Assembly (NCBI GenBank): GCA_937921685.1
Contig: CAKZUF010000021.1
Span: forward strand, 1-61,028
DNA from: an uncultured archaeon
Lineage (GTDB): Archaea; Thermoproteota; Nitrososphaeria_A; Caldarchaeales; Calditenuaceae
Direction: 5' to 3'
Length of the DNA stretch: 61,028 bases
Of the stretch, positions 53,616-61,028 are shown piece by piece; position 1 is the stretch's first letter; each line of letters starts with the position of its first letter. The notes beneath the pieces were generated by a model. It was not told the DNA's origin, ran no database searches, and was given only the letters and a program-made list of their open reading frames with translations. The translations under genes and the position numbers were made by a program.

Positions 53616-53795
53616 TTATGGTTGGCCATATCTCCTGCCTAACTTCACAGCACGCTCAGGGTTAAATCCACTAACCCTAGCCACCTCCCCAATACCCGCG
53701 TCAATACTCGTCAAACACTCCTGAACAGTCTCCATATAATCATTAGTAGCCAACCTCACCCTCTCCATCAACCTAGCGCTATCCCCACCGGCCAT
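53616..53795 (-). CDS. Small conserved-looking helical protein (59 aa)
   Basis: Begins MAGGDSARLMERVRLATNDY and ends RAVKLGRRYGQP. The amphipathic helical sequence, containing CLTSIDAGIGEVARVSGFNP, and consistent codon use make it plausible. On the minus strand a TTATATGC element (about 53820-53828) lies 25-30 bp before the ATG, predicting a leaderless transcript. The GEVARVSGFNPERAVKL part could be a minimal helix-turn-helix. Just under the usual length cut-off. Confidence 0.5.
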   Translation of the reverse strand: MAGGDSARLMERVRLATNDYMETVQECLTSIDAGIGEVARVSGFNPERAVKLGRRYGQP

Positions 53796-53927
53796 ACAGA
53801 ATCAACAAACACAACGGAGCATATAAGACATTAAGGCCTATAATCACTCATTCAATATAATACTCACTTTCACCGAGGTGTCTAAAGATTTATCGGCCGG
53901 CCAATATTCAGTCTATCACGTTTGCGT

Positions 53928-54080
53928 ATGGCTGGTAACCGCACCATACACCTGATATTGGATCAGAAGTATCTAATTGCTAGGCTTGTCTTTGAGACCC
54001 GAGGGAGTGCGCACCAAGAGCCACGCAAGGTCACGCGGCCTAGGACCACCCGTCTGAAAGGTAGGAAAAACACAGTATAG
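53928..54080 (+). CDS. Possible small basic protein (50 aa)
   Basis: The ORF starts MAGNRTIHLILDQKYLIARL and has a basic, proline-containing C-terminus (RKVTRPRTTRLKGRKN) reminiscent of nucleic-acid-binding tails. A TATA-like AAAGATTTATCG lies about 35-45 bp upstream. No family recognised; chance occurrence is possible. Confidence 0.3.
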   Translation: MAGNRTIHLILDQKYLIARLVFETRGSAHQEPRKVTRPRTTRLKGRKNTV

Positions 54081-54187
54081 TATCGGAAGAAAAATAGACA
54101 AAGCCGTCCAGCCAGCCTCCTCCTCAGATGGCGGGTTCTGGGCCGCGCAAGACCGAGCGGCTCAGAAACCCCAATTTATATTTTAAT

Positions 54188-54223
54188 GTATATATATAAA
54201 ACATATACACTAACGTTTAAATT
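54188..54223 (+). promoter_or_regulatory. Tandem TATA-like elements before the structured leader
   Basis: TATATATAAAA (about 54191-54201) and GTTTAAATT (54215-54223). From the second, the usual 25-30 bp spacing puts the transcription start near 54246-54250, i.e. exactly at the first base of the long helix described next. Confidence 0.55.
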
Positions 54224-54249
54224 GAGCATGCCTCCTCTACAGCCCGCAT

Positions 54250-54367
54250 GAGTAGGGGGAGGGGCATAGGTCGTAGCAACTCAACACCTCAAATGGGTAC
54301 TACGGCCTATGCCTATTTCTTTGGACCTATCGCCTAGTAGGTCCTCTTCTCCCCCCTCCCCCTGCTC
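54250..54367 (+). ncRNA. Predicted three-way-junction RNA, leader of the asd/aro operon
   Basis: Three helices can be drawn from the sequence. P1: 54250-54264 (GAGTAGGGGGAGGGG) with 54353-54367, 15 bp including one G-U. P2, directly stacked on P1: 54265-54276 (CATAGGTCGTAG) with 54300-54311, 12 bp including one G-U, closing a 23-nt loop. P3: 54323-54329 (GGACCTA) with 54338-54344, 7 bp, 8-nt loop. The element ends 5 nt before ATG 54373 and 23 nt before ATG 54391 of asd. It is not 5S rRNA (the conserved loop sequences are absent), tRNA or a riboswitch I can name. Either a cis-regulatory leader or a separate small RNA. Confidence 0.55.
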
Positions 54368-54372
54368 TGCGG

Positions 54373-55443
54373 ATGTGTGGTGGATGTATCATGTCTAAGT
54401 TAGGTGTAGCTATACTTGGAGCGACTGGGATGGTTGGTCAGATATATGTGCAGATGCTGAGCAGGCATCCGTGGTTCGAGATTAGGGCTGTGACAGGGAA
54501 TTCGACGGTGGGCAAGACGCTTAGAGAGGCTTACAGAGGCAAGGGTCATGTGCCGGAGAAGTATGCCGATATGGAGGTCCTACCCTCCGACCCCTCTAGG
54601 ATAGATGCTGACCTAGTCTTCAGCTGTCTTCCAACCAAGTCTGCCAGGGAGGTTGAGCCCAAGTTCGCAGCTGCCGGCTTCCCGTTAGTAAGCGACTCCT
54701 CGGCCCACAGATACCTGCCCGACGTCCCCCTAATTATTCCGGAGGTTAACCCGGAGCATCTCGACCTGATAGACGTTCAGAGGAGGAGGCGCGGCTGGAA
54801 CGGCTTCATAGTCACGACCCCCAACTGCACGACCGTCGGATTCGCGACCACCCTCAAACCCCTAGCCGACGACTTCGGCCTAAGATACGTTAATGTCGTG
54901 ACGATGCAGGCGGTCTCTGGGGCGGGCTACAACGGTGTACCATCGATGGCCATTATAGGAAACATTGTCCCCTATATTGAGGGGGAGGAGGCGAAGGTCT
55001 CTGAAGAGCCTAGGAAGATACTGGGCAGGCTGGTTGACGGTGAGGTTCAGCCCATGGATGTTCCAATAGATGCGACGTGTATGAGGGTTCCGACGATTGT
55101 GGGCCACTTAGAGTCAGTCCAGGTTGAGCTCGGGAGGGACGCCTCTATCGAAGAGGCTGTAGACTCGCTCGCAGGATTTATCGGGCTGCCTCAGAAGCTG
55201 GAGCTGCCGACCGCGCCTAGGCGCCCAATACATGTTTTCATCGATGATGATAGGCCTCAGCCTCGGCTGGACGCGGATGCAGGCGAGGTGCCGGGGATGG
55301 TTATCTCCGTGGGTAGGGTCAGGAAGGGGAGAAAGCCGGGTACGGTGATGTTCGTCACGTTGAGCCATAACCTTATAAGAGGGGCCGCCGGCGGCGCCAT
55401 ATTGACGGCTGAGCTGCTATACGCTTTGAGGAGGCTGGATTAG
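54373..55443 (+). CDS. asd: Aspartate-semialdehyde dehydrogenase
   Basis: A 356-residue enzyme (350 from ATG 54391) reducing aspartyl phosphate to aspartate semialdehyde. LGVAILGATGMVGQIY is the NADP-binding motif, the catalytic cysteine is in TTPNCTTVGFA (about residue 157), and VIPEVNPEHL, MRVPTIVGHLESV and LSHNLIRGAAGG follow; this is the fungal/archaeal type. ATG 54391 gives the normal N-terminus, while ATG 54373 sits 5 nt after a stable helix. Its product feeds lysine, threonine and methionine synthesis and, as the next gene shows, aromatic amino acids. Confidence 0.92.
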   Translation: MCGGCIMSKLGVAILGATGMVGQIYVQMLSRHPWFEIRAVTGNSTVGKTLREAYRGKGHVPEKYADMEVLPSDPSRIDADLVFSCLPTKSAREVEPKFAAAGFPLVSDSSAHRYLPDVPLIIPEVNPEHLDLIDVQRRRRGWNGFIVTTPNCTTVGFATTLKPLADDFGLRYVNVVTMQAVSGAGYNGVPSMAIIGNIVPYIEGEEAKVSEEPRKILGRLVDGEVQPMDVPIDATCMRVPTIVGHLESVQVELGRDASIEEAVDSLAGFIGLPQKLELPTAPRRPIHVFIDDDRPQPRLDADAGEVPGMVISVGRVRKGRKPGTVMFVTLSHNLIRGAAGGAILTAELLYALRRLD

Positions 55444-55445
55444 TG

Positions 55446-56243
55446 ATGGTGACTGGGAAGAAGGTTAGGCTTTCGAGGCTGACAGAGAGGGGAAGGATGC
55501 TCTGCATTCCAATGGACCACGGGATAACCGCCGGGCCGATGAAGGGGCTTGACACAATATACAAGACTATTCGCGAGGTGGAGAAGGGCGGTGCTACAGC
55601 ATTCCTGGTCCAGAAGGGGATAGTGAAGCATATGCCCGAGCCTCCAAGGATAGGATTCATAATACATGTCTCAGGAAGCACCTCGCTGGGCCCAGACCCC
55701 AACTGGAAGGTTCGCGTCGGAGGCGTTGAGACCGCACTCCTACTCGGCGCAGACGGCCTCTCCGTCCACATAAACATCGGCAGCAAGGCTGAGCCAGAGA
55801 TGCTAAGAAAGCTCGGAGAGGTGGCTGACGAGTGCGAGTCCTGGGGTGTCCCGCTGATCGCCATGATGTATCCGAGGGGTGAGGGGATTAAGGATCCAAA
55901 TGACGCGAATGTATTGATGCACGTCGCAAGGGTTGGCGCTGAGCTGGGGGCTGACATAGTTAAGGTCCCCTATAGTGGGAGTGTAGAGTCTTTCAGACGG
56001 GTTGTGGAGGCCTGCCCCGCCCCGGTCGTCATGGCAGGTGGGCCTAAGATGGATGACGACTTGGCTGTCTTGAGGATGGCTCGCGATGCTATGGATGCAG
56101 GAGCGATGGGCGTGACGATAGGTAGAAACGTCTTCATGCATGAGAGGCCGGCGGCGATCGTCAGGGCTCTACGCGCAATAGTCATCGAGGATAGGAGCGT
56201 AGAGGATGCTCAGAGCCTGCTTGAACGTGAGGTTAGGGCTTGA
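55446..56243 (+). CDS. aroA': 2-amino-3,7-dideoxy-D-threo-hept-6-ulosonate (ADH) synthase
   Basis: A 265-residue class I aldolase-like enzyme condensing aspartate semialdehyde with 6-deoxy-5-ketofructose 1-phosphate, the archaeal entry to aromatic amino acids. CIPMDHGITAGPMKGLDT (about residues 18-35) and the Schiff-base lysine in ADIVKVPYSG (about 175) fit the ADH synthase/FBA-I family; MAGGPKMDDD is the phosphate loop. A true fructose-bisphosphate aldolase is the alternative, but position beside asd and 3-dehydroquinate synthase II settles it. GTG 55443 overlaps the asd stop; ATG 55446 follows it. Confidence 0.9.
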   Translation: MVTGKKVRLSRLTERGRMLCIPMDHGITAGPMKGLDTIYKTIREVEKGGATAFLVQKGIVKHMPEPPRIGFIIHVSGSTSLGPDPNWKVRVGGVETALLLGADGLSVHINIGSKAEPEMLRKLGEVADECESWGVPLIAMMYPRGEGIKDPNDANVLMHVARVGAELGADIVKVPYSGSVESFRRVVEACPAPVVMAGGPKMDDDLAVLRMARDAMDAGAMGVTIGRNVFMHERPAAIVRALRAIVIEDRSVEDAQSLLEREVRA

Positions 56244-57238
56244 GCTCAAGCGGGTCGAAGGAGATAGTCATAGAAGTCTCTAACGAGGAGGAGGCCGAGG
56301 AGGCTTTAGCGGCCGGCGCCCCCACCCTACTATATACAGGGGGCGAGACACCGGCAAACCTGAGGGTCAGTGCAAAGATATACTCTCTCGGCAGGGAGCT
56401 AGTTCCAGTAAAGGTCTCCAAGCCCAGCGATATTGACGAGATAGTCCGGCTGGCTCGGACGGGTGTTGGGTCAATACTCGTGGAGACTGCAGACATCAAG
56501 ATTATTCCGTTGGAGAACATATTGGCCAGTCTTCAAGGTTCTGGGACGCGGGTTTTCGTGAGGGTTGGGAGTATCGGGGAGGCTGAAGCCATGCTAGGCG
56601 TGCTTGAGAGGGGTGTCGACGGCGTTGTCTACCGGCCATCCAGTCCGAGTGAGATCGGTCTTCTCCTCGACATTGTGAGGCAGGTGCGTAAGGTTGAGCT
56701 GAGGGCTGCCAGGGTATCCGACGTATTCGATGTTGGTATGGGTGAGAGGGCATGTGTTGACACGACGTCGATGCTCAGGTATGGTGAGGGGATGCTTGTT
56801 GGCAGCATGGCTAGGATGCTCTTCCTAGTCCACAACGAGTCAGTCGGCTCGAAGTTCACACCTCCAAGGCCCTTCAGGGTCAACGCAGGCGCGGTACACC
56901 TCTACACTCTTGGACCGACAGGTAAGACGCTCTATCTCTCCGAGCTCAAGTCGGGCATGCGGGTCCTAATGGTTTCTAGGGATGGATCGGCAAGGATAGT
57001 CACTGTGGGTAGGGTGAAGATTGAGAGGAGGCCGATGGTGCAGGTTAACGCCGAGGTTGACGGAGTCTACGGCTCAGTAACGCTTCAGAAGGCTGAGACG
57101 ATAAGGCTTCTAACGGCTAAGGGTGAGATAGTCGATGTCACCTCACTCGCTCGTGGGGAGGAGGTATTAGTCTGGCTCTCAAGCAGGGCTGCACGGCACA
57201 TGGGGATGGAGGTAGACGAGTTCATAGATGAGGTCTAG
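56240..57238 (+). CDS. aroB': 3-dehydroquinate synthase II
   Basis: A 332-residue archaeal-type enzyme that oxidatively deaminates and cyclises ADH to 3-dehydroquinate using NAD. Family-specific segments are GVDGVVYRPSSPSEIG (about residue 130), ERACVDTTSMLRYGEGMLVGS (about 170) and RPFRVNAGAVHLYTL (about 212). TTG 56240 overlaps the previous stop (TTGA). No similarity to bacterial AroB is expected. Confidence 0.93.
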   Translation: MSSSGSKEIVIEVSNEEEAEEALAAGAPTLLYTGGETPANLRVSAKIYSLGRELVPVKVSKPSDIDEIVRLARTGVGSILVETADIKIIPLENILASLQGSGTRVFVRVGSIGEAEAMLGVLERGVDGVVYRPSSPSEIGLLLDIVRQVRKVELRAARVSDVFDVGMGERACVDTTSMLRYGEGMLVGSMARMLFLVHNESVGSKFTPPRPFRVNAGAVHLYTLGPTGKTLYLSELKSGMRVLMVSRDGSARIVTVGRVKIERRPMVQVNAEVDGVYGSVTLQKAETIRLLTAKGEIVDVTSLARGEEVLVWLSSRAARHMGMEVDEFIDEV

Positions 57239-57941
57239 CCTCGCTGAAAAGGTCTGCGTCTCGATACTACCCCGGAGTATAGGTGAGCTCAGACAGCTAT
57301 GTGAGAGGGCCTTGGAGCTTGGGGCCAAGCTAGTAGAACTGCGCCTAGACGGTCTACAGGAGCAAGAGATGGTGGAGGCGGCAAGACTGGCCCACGACAT
57401 GGGCTTACGGAGGATCGTGACCCTCCGGCCCAGCTGGGAGGGCGGCTTCTACGCCGGAGACGAGCAGAAGAGGCTTGAGCTCCTCGCTAGAGTGTCCACG
57501 GATGCGGAATATGTTGATTTGGAGCTTAAGGCCATAGACGCCAATTCCAGGCTTGTAGAGGGGCTGCGGAGTGTGGGGATAAAGGTAATCTCCTCCAAGC
57601 ACTATTTTGACGAGCCTCCCTCAGGTCTCGAGCTGCGGAGGGTTGTCGCTGAGGGGTTGGAGGCCGCAGATATAGTCAAGGTGATTAATAATCCGAGGAG
57701 AGCGTCGGAGGCTATGGACGTCCTCGCGCTCTACTCTGAGGCCTCCTTCAGGGATAGGGTTATCTCGTTCAGTATGGGTGAGAGGTGGTGCCTCACAAGG
57801 GTGATTAGCGTCCTATTGGGGGCGCCTTTCACCTACGCATCTCTACCAGGCCAGCCTGTGGCTCCGGGCCAGCCAAGCTTCCCCGAGACCTTAGAGGCGT
57901 TGGAGGTGTTCCTAAAGTCATGGCCCTCCTGGCAGTTATAG
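57228..57941 (+). CDS. aroD: 3-dehydroquinate dehydratase, type I
   Basis: A 237-residue TIM barrel. LVELRLDGLQEQ near residue 37, the active-site His in SSKHYFDEPP (about 125), the Schiff-base lysine in ADIVKVINNPR (about 151) and SMGERWCLTRVIS are the type I features; GQPVAPGQPS is the mobile loop near the end. The ATG lies 11 nt inside aroB' and its own end overlaps aroE by 22 nt. Confidence 0.92.
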   Translation: MRSSLAEKVCVSILPRSIGELRQLCERALELGAKLVELRLDGLQEQEMVEAARLAHDMGLRRIVTLRPSWEGGFYAGDEQKRLELLARVSTDAEYVDLELKAIDANSRLVEGLRSVGIKVISSKHYFDEPPSGLELRRVVAEGLEAADIVKVINNPRRASEAMDVLALYSEASFRDRVISFSMGERWCLTRVISVLLGAPFTYASLPGQPVAPGQPSFPETLEALEVFLKSWPSWQL

Positions 57942-58759
57942 GCTACCCAATATCCCACTCAGCCTCGCCAATAATGCACAATGCGGCCCTCCGCGCACTC
58001 AACCTACCAAACCGCTACATCGCGATAGAAGCCCGCCCAGAAAGGCTGCACGAAACCCTGAAAACACTCCACAAACTCGGCTTCAAGGGCCTCAACATAA
58101 CCATCCCACACAAAGAGGCGGCGGCGCGGGAGGCTGTTAAGCTCTCGGAGGAGGCCGAGGCGATAGGGGCTGTAAACACACTCCAGAGGCTGGAGGACGG
58201 CTGGGCGGGATACAACACCGACGTCAGAGGCGTTGAGGGGTGCTTGTCACCCCTAGTTAAGGAGGGCCTCGCTGCGGCCATGATCTTGGGTGCGGGGGGC
58301 GGAGCGGCGGCCGCCCTCTATGCCCTGTGGAGAATGGGTGTTGAGAGGGTGGTTATTGCTAACAGGAGTAGGGAGAGGGCCGAGGCGCTGGCTAAGCGAT
58401 TTAGGGATAGACTAGGGCTTAATGTCCGGGTAATAGGGCTGGAGGAGGCTGGCCGCGAGGCTCATAGCGTAGAGGTAATCATAAACGCGACCCCTCTCGG
58501 CCTCACCTACCATGAAAGCGTGATAGGCCCCGAAGACCTAACCAAGCGCCACATAGTCCTCGACATGGTTTACTCGCCCGGGCAGACGCCTCTCCAGAGG
58601 GCCGCCATCTCAGCTGGCGCACACTATATCGATGGCGTGAAGATGCTTGTTGAGCAGGGAGCTAGAGCGTTCAAGATTTTCCACGGAGTCGAGCCTGACA
58701 GGCTCTTGATGGAGGGGGCTGTGAGGGCTTGGCTGGCGCGGCGCGGTGGGCCGGGATGA
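57920..58759 (+). CDS. aroE: Shikimate dehydrogenase
   Basis: A 279-residue NADP-dependent enzyme. GYPISHSASPIMHNAAL (residues 7-23) binds shikimate, the catalytic Lys is in ITIPHKEAA (about 62), Asp in YNTDVRG (about 98), and LGAGGGAAAALYAL with ANRSRERAEAL forms the NADP site. All residues expected are present. Confidence 0.94.
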   Translation: MALLAVIGYPISHSASPIMHNAALRALNLPNRYIAIEARPERLHETLKTLHKLGFKGLNITIPHKEAAAREAVKLSEEAEAIGAVNTLQRLEDGWAGYNTDVRGVEGCLSPLVKEGLAAAMILGAGGGAAAALYALWRMGVERVVIANRSRERAEALAKRFRDRLGLNVRVIGLEEAGREAHSVEVIINATPLGLTYHESVIGPEDLTKRHIVLDMVYSPGQTPLQRAAISAGAHYIDGVKMLVEQGARAFKIFHGVEPDRLLMEGAVRAWLARRGGPG

Positions 58760-60027
58760 TCGTGAAGGTTAGGGCTGAGAGGGTATCCGGAGAGGTCAGG
58801 GCGCCGCCAAGCAAAAGCTACACGCACAGGGCCATCGCGGCAGCGCTCCTAGCACCCGGAAAATCACGCATACACAATCCCCTATACTCCCGCGACACAG
58901 AGGCGACAATCAACGCCGCTAGACTCTTCGGTGCAACACTCCAGCCCAAAAAGGATGAGGTCGAGGTCGAGGGGGTGGAGCGGCCCAAAACGCCGGAAGA
59001 CATCATCGACGCGATGAACTCCGGCACCACGCTAAGAATCATGACGTGCATCGCAGGTCTCACTGAGAGGGGATACACGGTCCTGACGGGTGACGAGAGC
59101 CTTCGGAAAAGGCCTATGCAGCCCCTCCTAGATGCTCTCAGCCAGCTGGGAGTAAGGGCGTGGTCGACGAAGCTTGACGGTACGGCGCCGGTAATAGTCG
59201 AGGGCGGAGGGATGGGCGGGGAATGTAGCATTAGGGGCGATATTAGCAGCCAGTTCGTCTCCGGACTCCTCATAGTAGGCCCAGCCGCCGAGAAGAGTCT
59301 AACAATCAGTATCGAGGGAGAACTTGTCTCAAGACCCTACATCGACGCTACAACTGCGGTCCTCAGGCTCTTCGGCGCAGAGGTTGAGAGGGAGGGCTAC
59401 AGCCGCTTCAAGACCGAGCCCAGCGGCTATAGGCCGGCAGCATTCACGGTCCCGGGCGACTATGGCTTGGCAGGCTTCATAATGGCCGCTCCTCTGATAG
59501 CGGGTGGATGGGTCAGGGTGGCTGGCCTCGACCCTAAGCTTCCACAGGCTGACTACAGGCTGGTCAGTGTGCTGCGGGAGATGGGTGCGGATGTAAGGGA
59601 GGGTGAAGGGGTCGTCGAGGTGGGCGAGGCTCCTCTAGCTGGGATTGATGTCGACTTGAGGGATGCGCCAGACCTCCTACCTATAGTCGCGGTACTGGCA
59701 GCCGTCGCAGAGGGTGAGACGAGAATCGGGGGGGTGGCGCATGCCAGGTTCAAGGAGAGCGACAGAATCCACACAATAGCCACCGAGCTCTCCAAGGCGT
59801 CAATCCATGTGAGAGAGGCTCCAGATGGGTTAATTATAGGGGCCGGGAAGCCGAGGAGGGCGCGACTAGACCCTAAGGGAGACCATAGACTCTTCATGGC
59901 GTTCACCCTGCTCTCGCTTGCCAGCGGAGGGCTTATCGAGGTCTCAGACCCAGAGTCGGCATCCGTCTCCTACCCAAACTTCCTAGACGATCTCGAGCTA
60001 CTGGGATGTGAGGTTGAAAGGTCTTGA
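58756..60027 (+). CDS. aroA: 3-phosphoshikimate 1-carboxyvinyltransferase (EPSP synthase)
   Basis: A 423-residue enzyme joining PEP to shikimate 3-phosphate. PPSKSYTHRAIAAALL (about residues 14-29), NSGTTLRIM, LTGDESLRKRPMQPL, SSQFVSGLL and FKESDRI are present. ATG 58756 overlaps the aroE stop (ATGA) and begins the normal IVKVRAERVSGEV strand; an open frame from 58729 would add a non-homologous leader. Confidence 0.94.
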   Translation: MIVKVRAERVSGEVRAPPSKSYTHRAIAAALLAPGKSRIHNPLYSRDTEATINAARLFGATLQPKKDEVEVEGVERPKTPEDIIDAMNSGTTLRIMTCIAGLTERGYTVLTGDESLRKRPMQPLLDALSQLGVRAWSTKLDGTAPVIVEGGGMGGECSIRGDISSQFVSGLLIVGPAAEKSLTISIEGELVSRPYIDATTAVLRLFGAEVEREGYSRFKTEPSGYRPAAFTVPGDYGLAGFIMAAPLIAGGWVRVAGLDPKLPQADYRLVSVLREMGADVREGEGVVEVGEAPLAGIDVDLRDAPDLLPIVAVLAAVAEGETRIGGVAHARFKESDRIHTIATELSKASIHVREAPDGLIIGAGKPRRARLDPKGDHRLFMAFTLLSLASGGLIEVSDPESASVSYPNFLDDLELLGCEVERS

Positions 60028-61028
60028 GCGGAAACATTCTTGGTAAGAGGTTCGTGGTAGTGAGCTTCGGCGAGAGTCACGGCCGATGCGTCGGAGCGGT
60101 TGTGGACGGCTGCCCAGCGGGCCTCAAGCTCTCCGAGCAGGACATACAGACCCTACTAGACTTAAGGAGGCCCGGGCAATCGATCGTCACCACGCAGAGG
60201 AGGGAGGAGGACAGGGTGGAGATTTTGAGCGGAGTCTTCAACGGCTACACCACCGGCGCCCCAATCGCGATGCTCGTTTGGAACAAGGACGTAGTGTCCA
60301 GAGACTACGACAGGGTGTTAGAGACGCCGAGGCCAGGCCACGCAGACTATTTCGCGAGGCTGAAGTATGGCGGCTTCAACGACCACCGCGGCGGCGGTAG
60401 ATTCTCGGGAAGGATAACGGCTGGCTTTGTGATGGCCGGGGCCATAGCCCTGAAGCTGCTGAGGCAGGCGCTAGGGATTGAAGTACTCGCCTACACCAAG
60501 CGGATAGCAGGAATCGAGGCTAAGCCCCTCCCCATAGAGTCTATCAGGGAGAAGAGGTTGTTTAACGAGGTGAGATGCCCTGATGAAGAGGCTGCAGAGG
60601 CTATGAAACTAGCAATCCTCGAGGCCAAGTCCTCTGGAGACTCTGTAGGCGGAGTCGTAGAATGCATAGCCCTAAACGTCCCGCCGTGCCTCGGCGAACC
60701 CGTCTTCGACTCGCTGGACGCTGACATCTCAAAGGCACTGTTCAGCATCCCCGCAGTGAAGGGCGTAGAGTTCGGAGCAGGATTCAGGGCGGCTGACATG
60801 AGGGGGTCAGAGCACAACGACCCACTCGGGATAACAGACGGGGAGGTCAGACCCCTGACGAACAATGCAGGTGGAATAGTCGGCGGTCTCTCAACGGGCA
60901 GGGAGATAGTAGTCAGGGTGGCGTTTAAGCCGGCAGCCTCTATATCTAAGCCCCAACACACACTCAACATTAAGAAGAGGGAGATGGAGGAGATAGTCGT
61001 GTCCGGGAGACATGACCCATGCATCGTG
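60024..61028 (+). CDS. aroC: Chorismate synthase, partial (3' end outside window)
   Basis: The first 335 residues, from TTG 60024 (overlapping the aroA stop as TTGA) to the window edge. FGESHGRCVGAVVDGCPAG (about residues 15-33), RPGQS, TTGAPIAMLVWNKD, RPGHADYFARLKYGG and DHRGGGRFSGRIT are the FMN- and EPSP-binding signatures; GGLSTGREIVVRVAFKP lies near the end. The family is about 360-390 residues, so roughly 30-50 residues are missing. Last step to chorismate, the branch point feeding the trp operon genes at 36.5-41 kb. Confidence 0.94.
   Translation, partial: MSGNILGKRFVVVSFGESHGRCVGAVVDGCPAGLKLSEQDIQTLLDLRRPGQSIVTTQRREEDRVEILSGVFNGYTTGAPIAMLVWNKDVVSRDYDRVLETPRPGHADYFARLKYGGFNDHRGGGRFSGRITAGFVMAGAIALKLLRQALGIEVLAYTKRIAGIEAKPLPIESIREKRLFNEVRCPDEEAAEAMKLAILEAKSSGDSVGGVVECIALNVPPCLGEPVFDSLDADISKALFSIPAVKGVEFGAGFRAADMRGSEHNDPLGITDGEVRPLTNNAGGIVGGLSTGREIVVRVAFKPAASISKPQHTLNIKKREMEEIVVSGRHDPCIV

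Larger units (their letters stand above)
53796..54249. other. Intergenic region upstream of the asd/aro operon
   Basis: Contains a doubtful small ORF (53928-54080) and a strongly AT-rich block at 54170-54225 with at least two TATA-like elements (54188-54201 and 54216-54223). Nothing else is recognised. Confidence 0.4.

Noticed and set aside
54250..54367. Identification of the structured element as 5S rRNA
   Set aside because: Length and three-helix form are similar, but the conserved internal loop sequences of archaeal 5S rRNA are absent.
60491..61024. A 177-codon minus-strand ORF opposite aroC
   Set aside because: Opposite a well-conserved chorismate synthase, with low-complexity composition; a shadow frame.

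Overview
This window looks like chromosomal DNA from a thermophilic TACK-group archaeon, most plausibly close to the Aigarchaeota/Caldarchaeales (Nitrososphaeria side). The evidence is an eS30 ribosomal protein gene, archaeal-only enzymes (GHMP shikimate kinase, 3-dehydroquinate synthase II, ADH synthase, PurP, Pth2), a three-Zn-ribbon TackOD1-like protein, tandem DUF131 proteins, heavy AGG/AGA and ATA codon use, and TATA boxes sitting about 25-35 bp before start codons (largely leaderless transcripts). The genus assignment is inference. I saw no rRNA, tRNA, CRISPR array or intact insertion sequence.

Layout. 1-580: degenerate, gene-poor DNA. 586-3632: HAD phosphatase, an orphan NuoM-like proton-pumping subunit, and ilvE. 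3.6-4.3 kb: mostly remnants plus a 17-residue lysine-rich peptide gene. 4.3-6.8 kb: a znuACB metal-uptake operon with a DtxR-like palindrome over its promoter. 6.85-8.2 kb: eS30 followed after 1 nt by a sugar-nucleotide epimerase, and a small membrane protein. 8.4-10.9 kb: a zinc-ribbon TackOD1-like protein overlapping a processive GT2 glycosyltransferase. 10.9-22.6 kb: a catabolic island with mmsA, an AA_synth protein, a complete branched-chain-type ABC importer (LivMHFG plus LivK), an F420/LLM oxidoreductase, an enamidase-like amidohydrolase and a molybdenum hydroxylase large subunit. 23-25.9 kb: membrane proteins and VapBC. 26-30 kb: a copper P-type ATPase with YHS modules, a zinc ribbon, TusA and a YeeE/YedE sulfur transporter. 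30-36.3 kb: a PRTase-type regulator, CaCA exchanger, SCO1, and several small proteins, including a second tiny basic peptide.

36.5-41 kb is a compact trpDCFBA operon with overlapping starts (trpE/trpG absent here), followed by a convergent SerK-like gene. 41.5-52.2 kb holds a nucleoside hydrolase, beta-CASP metallo-beta-lactamase, two tandem purP paralogues, membrane proteins, a Xaa-Pro dipeptidase and acetyl-CoA synthetase. 52.3-61 kb is the aromatic-precursor locus: pth2 and aroK on the minus strand, then asd-aroA'-aroB'-aroD-aroE-aroA-aroC on the plus strand, with aroC cut by the window end. asd makes the aspartate semialdehyde that ADH synthase consumes, so this operon encodes the archaeal route from aspartate semialdehyde to chorismate except for shikimate kinase, which is encoded divergently next door.

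The two most unusual signals are (i) a 118-nt segment at 54250-54367 that folds on paper into a three-way junction (15-, 12- and 7-bp helices) immediately before the asd/aro operon, and (ii) two unlinked genes for 17- and 21-residue lysine/arginine-rich peptides that share promoter and leader sequence.
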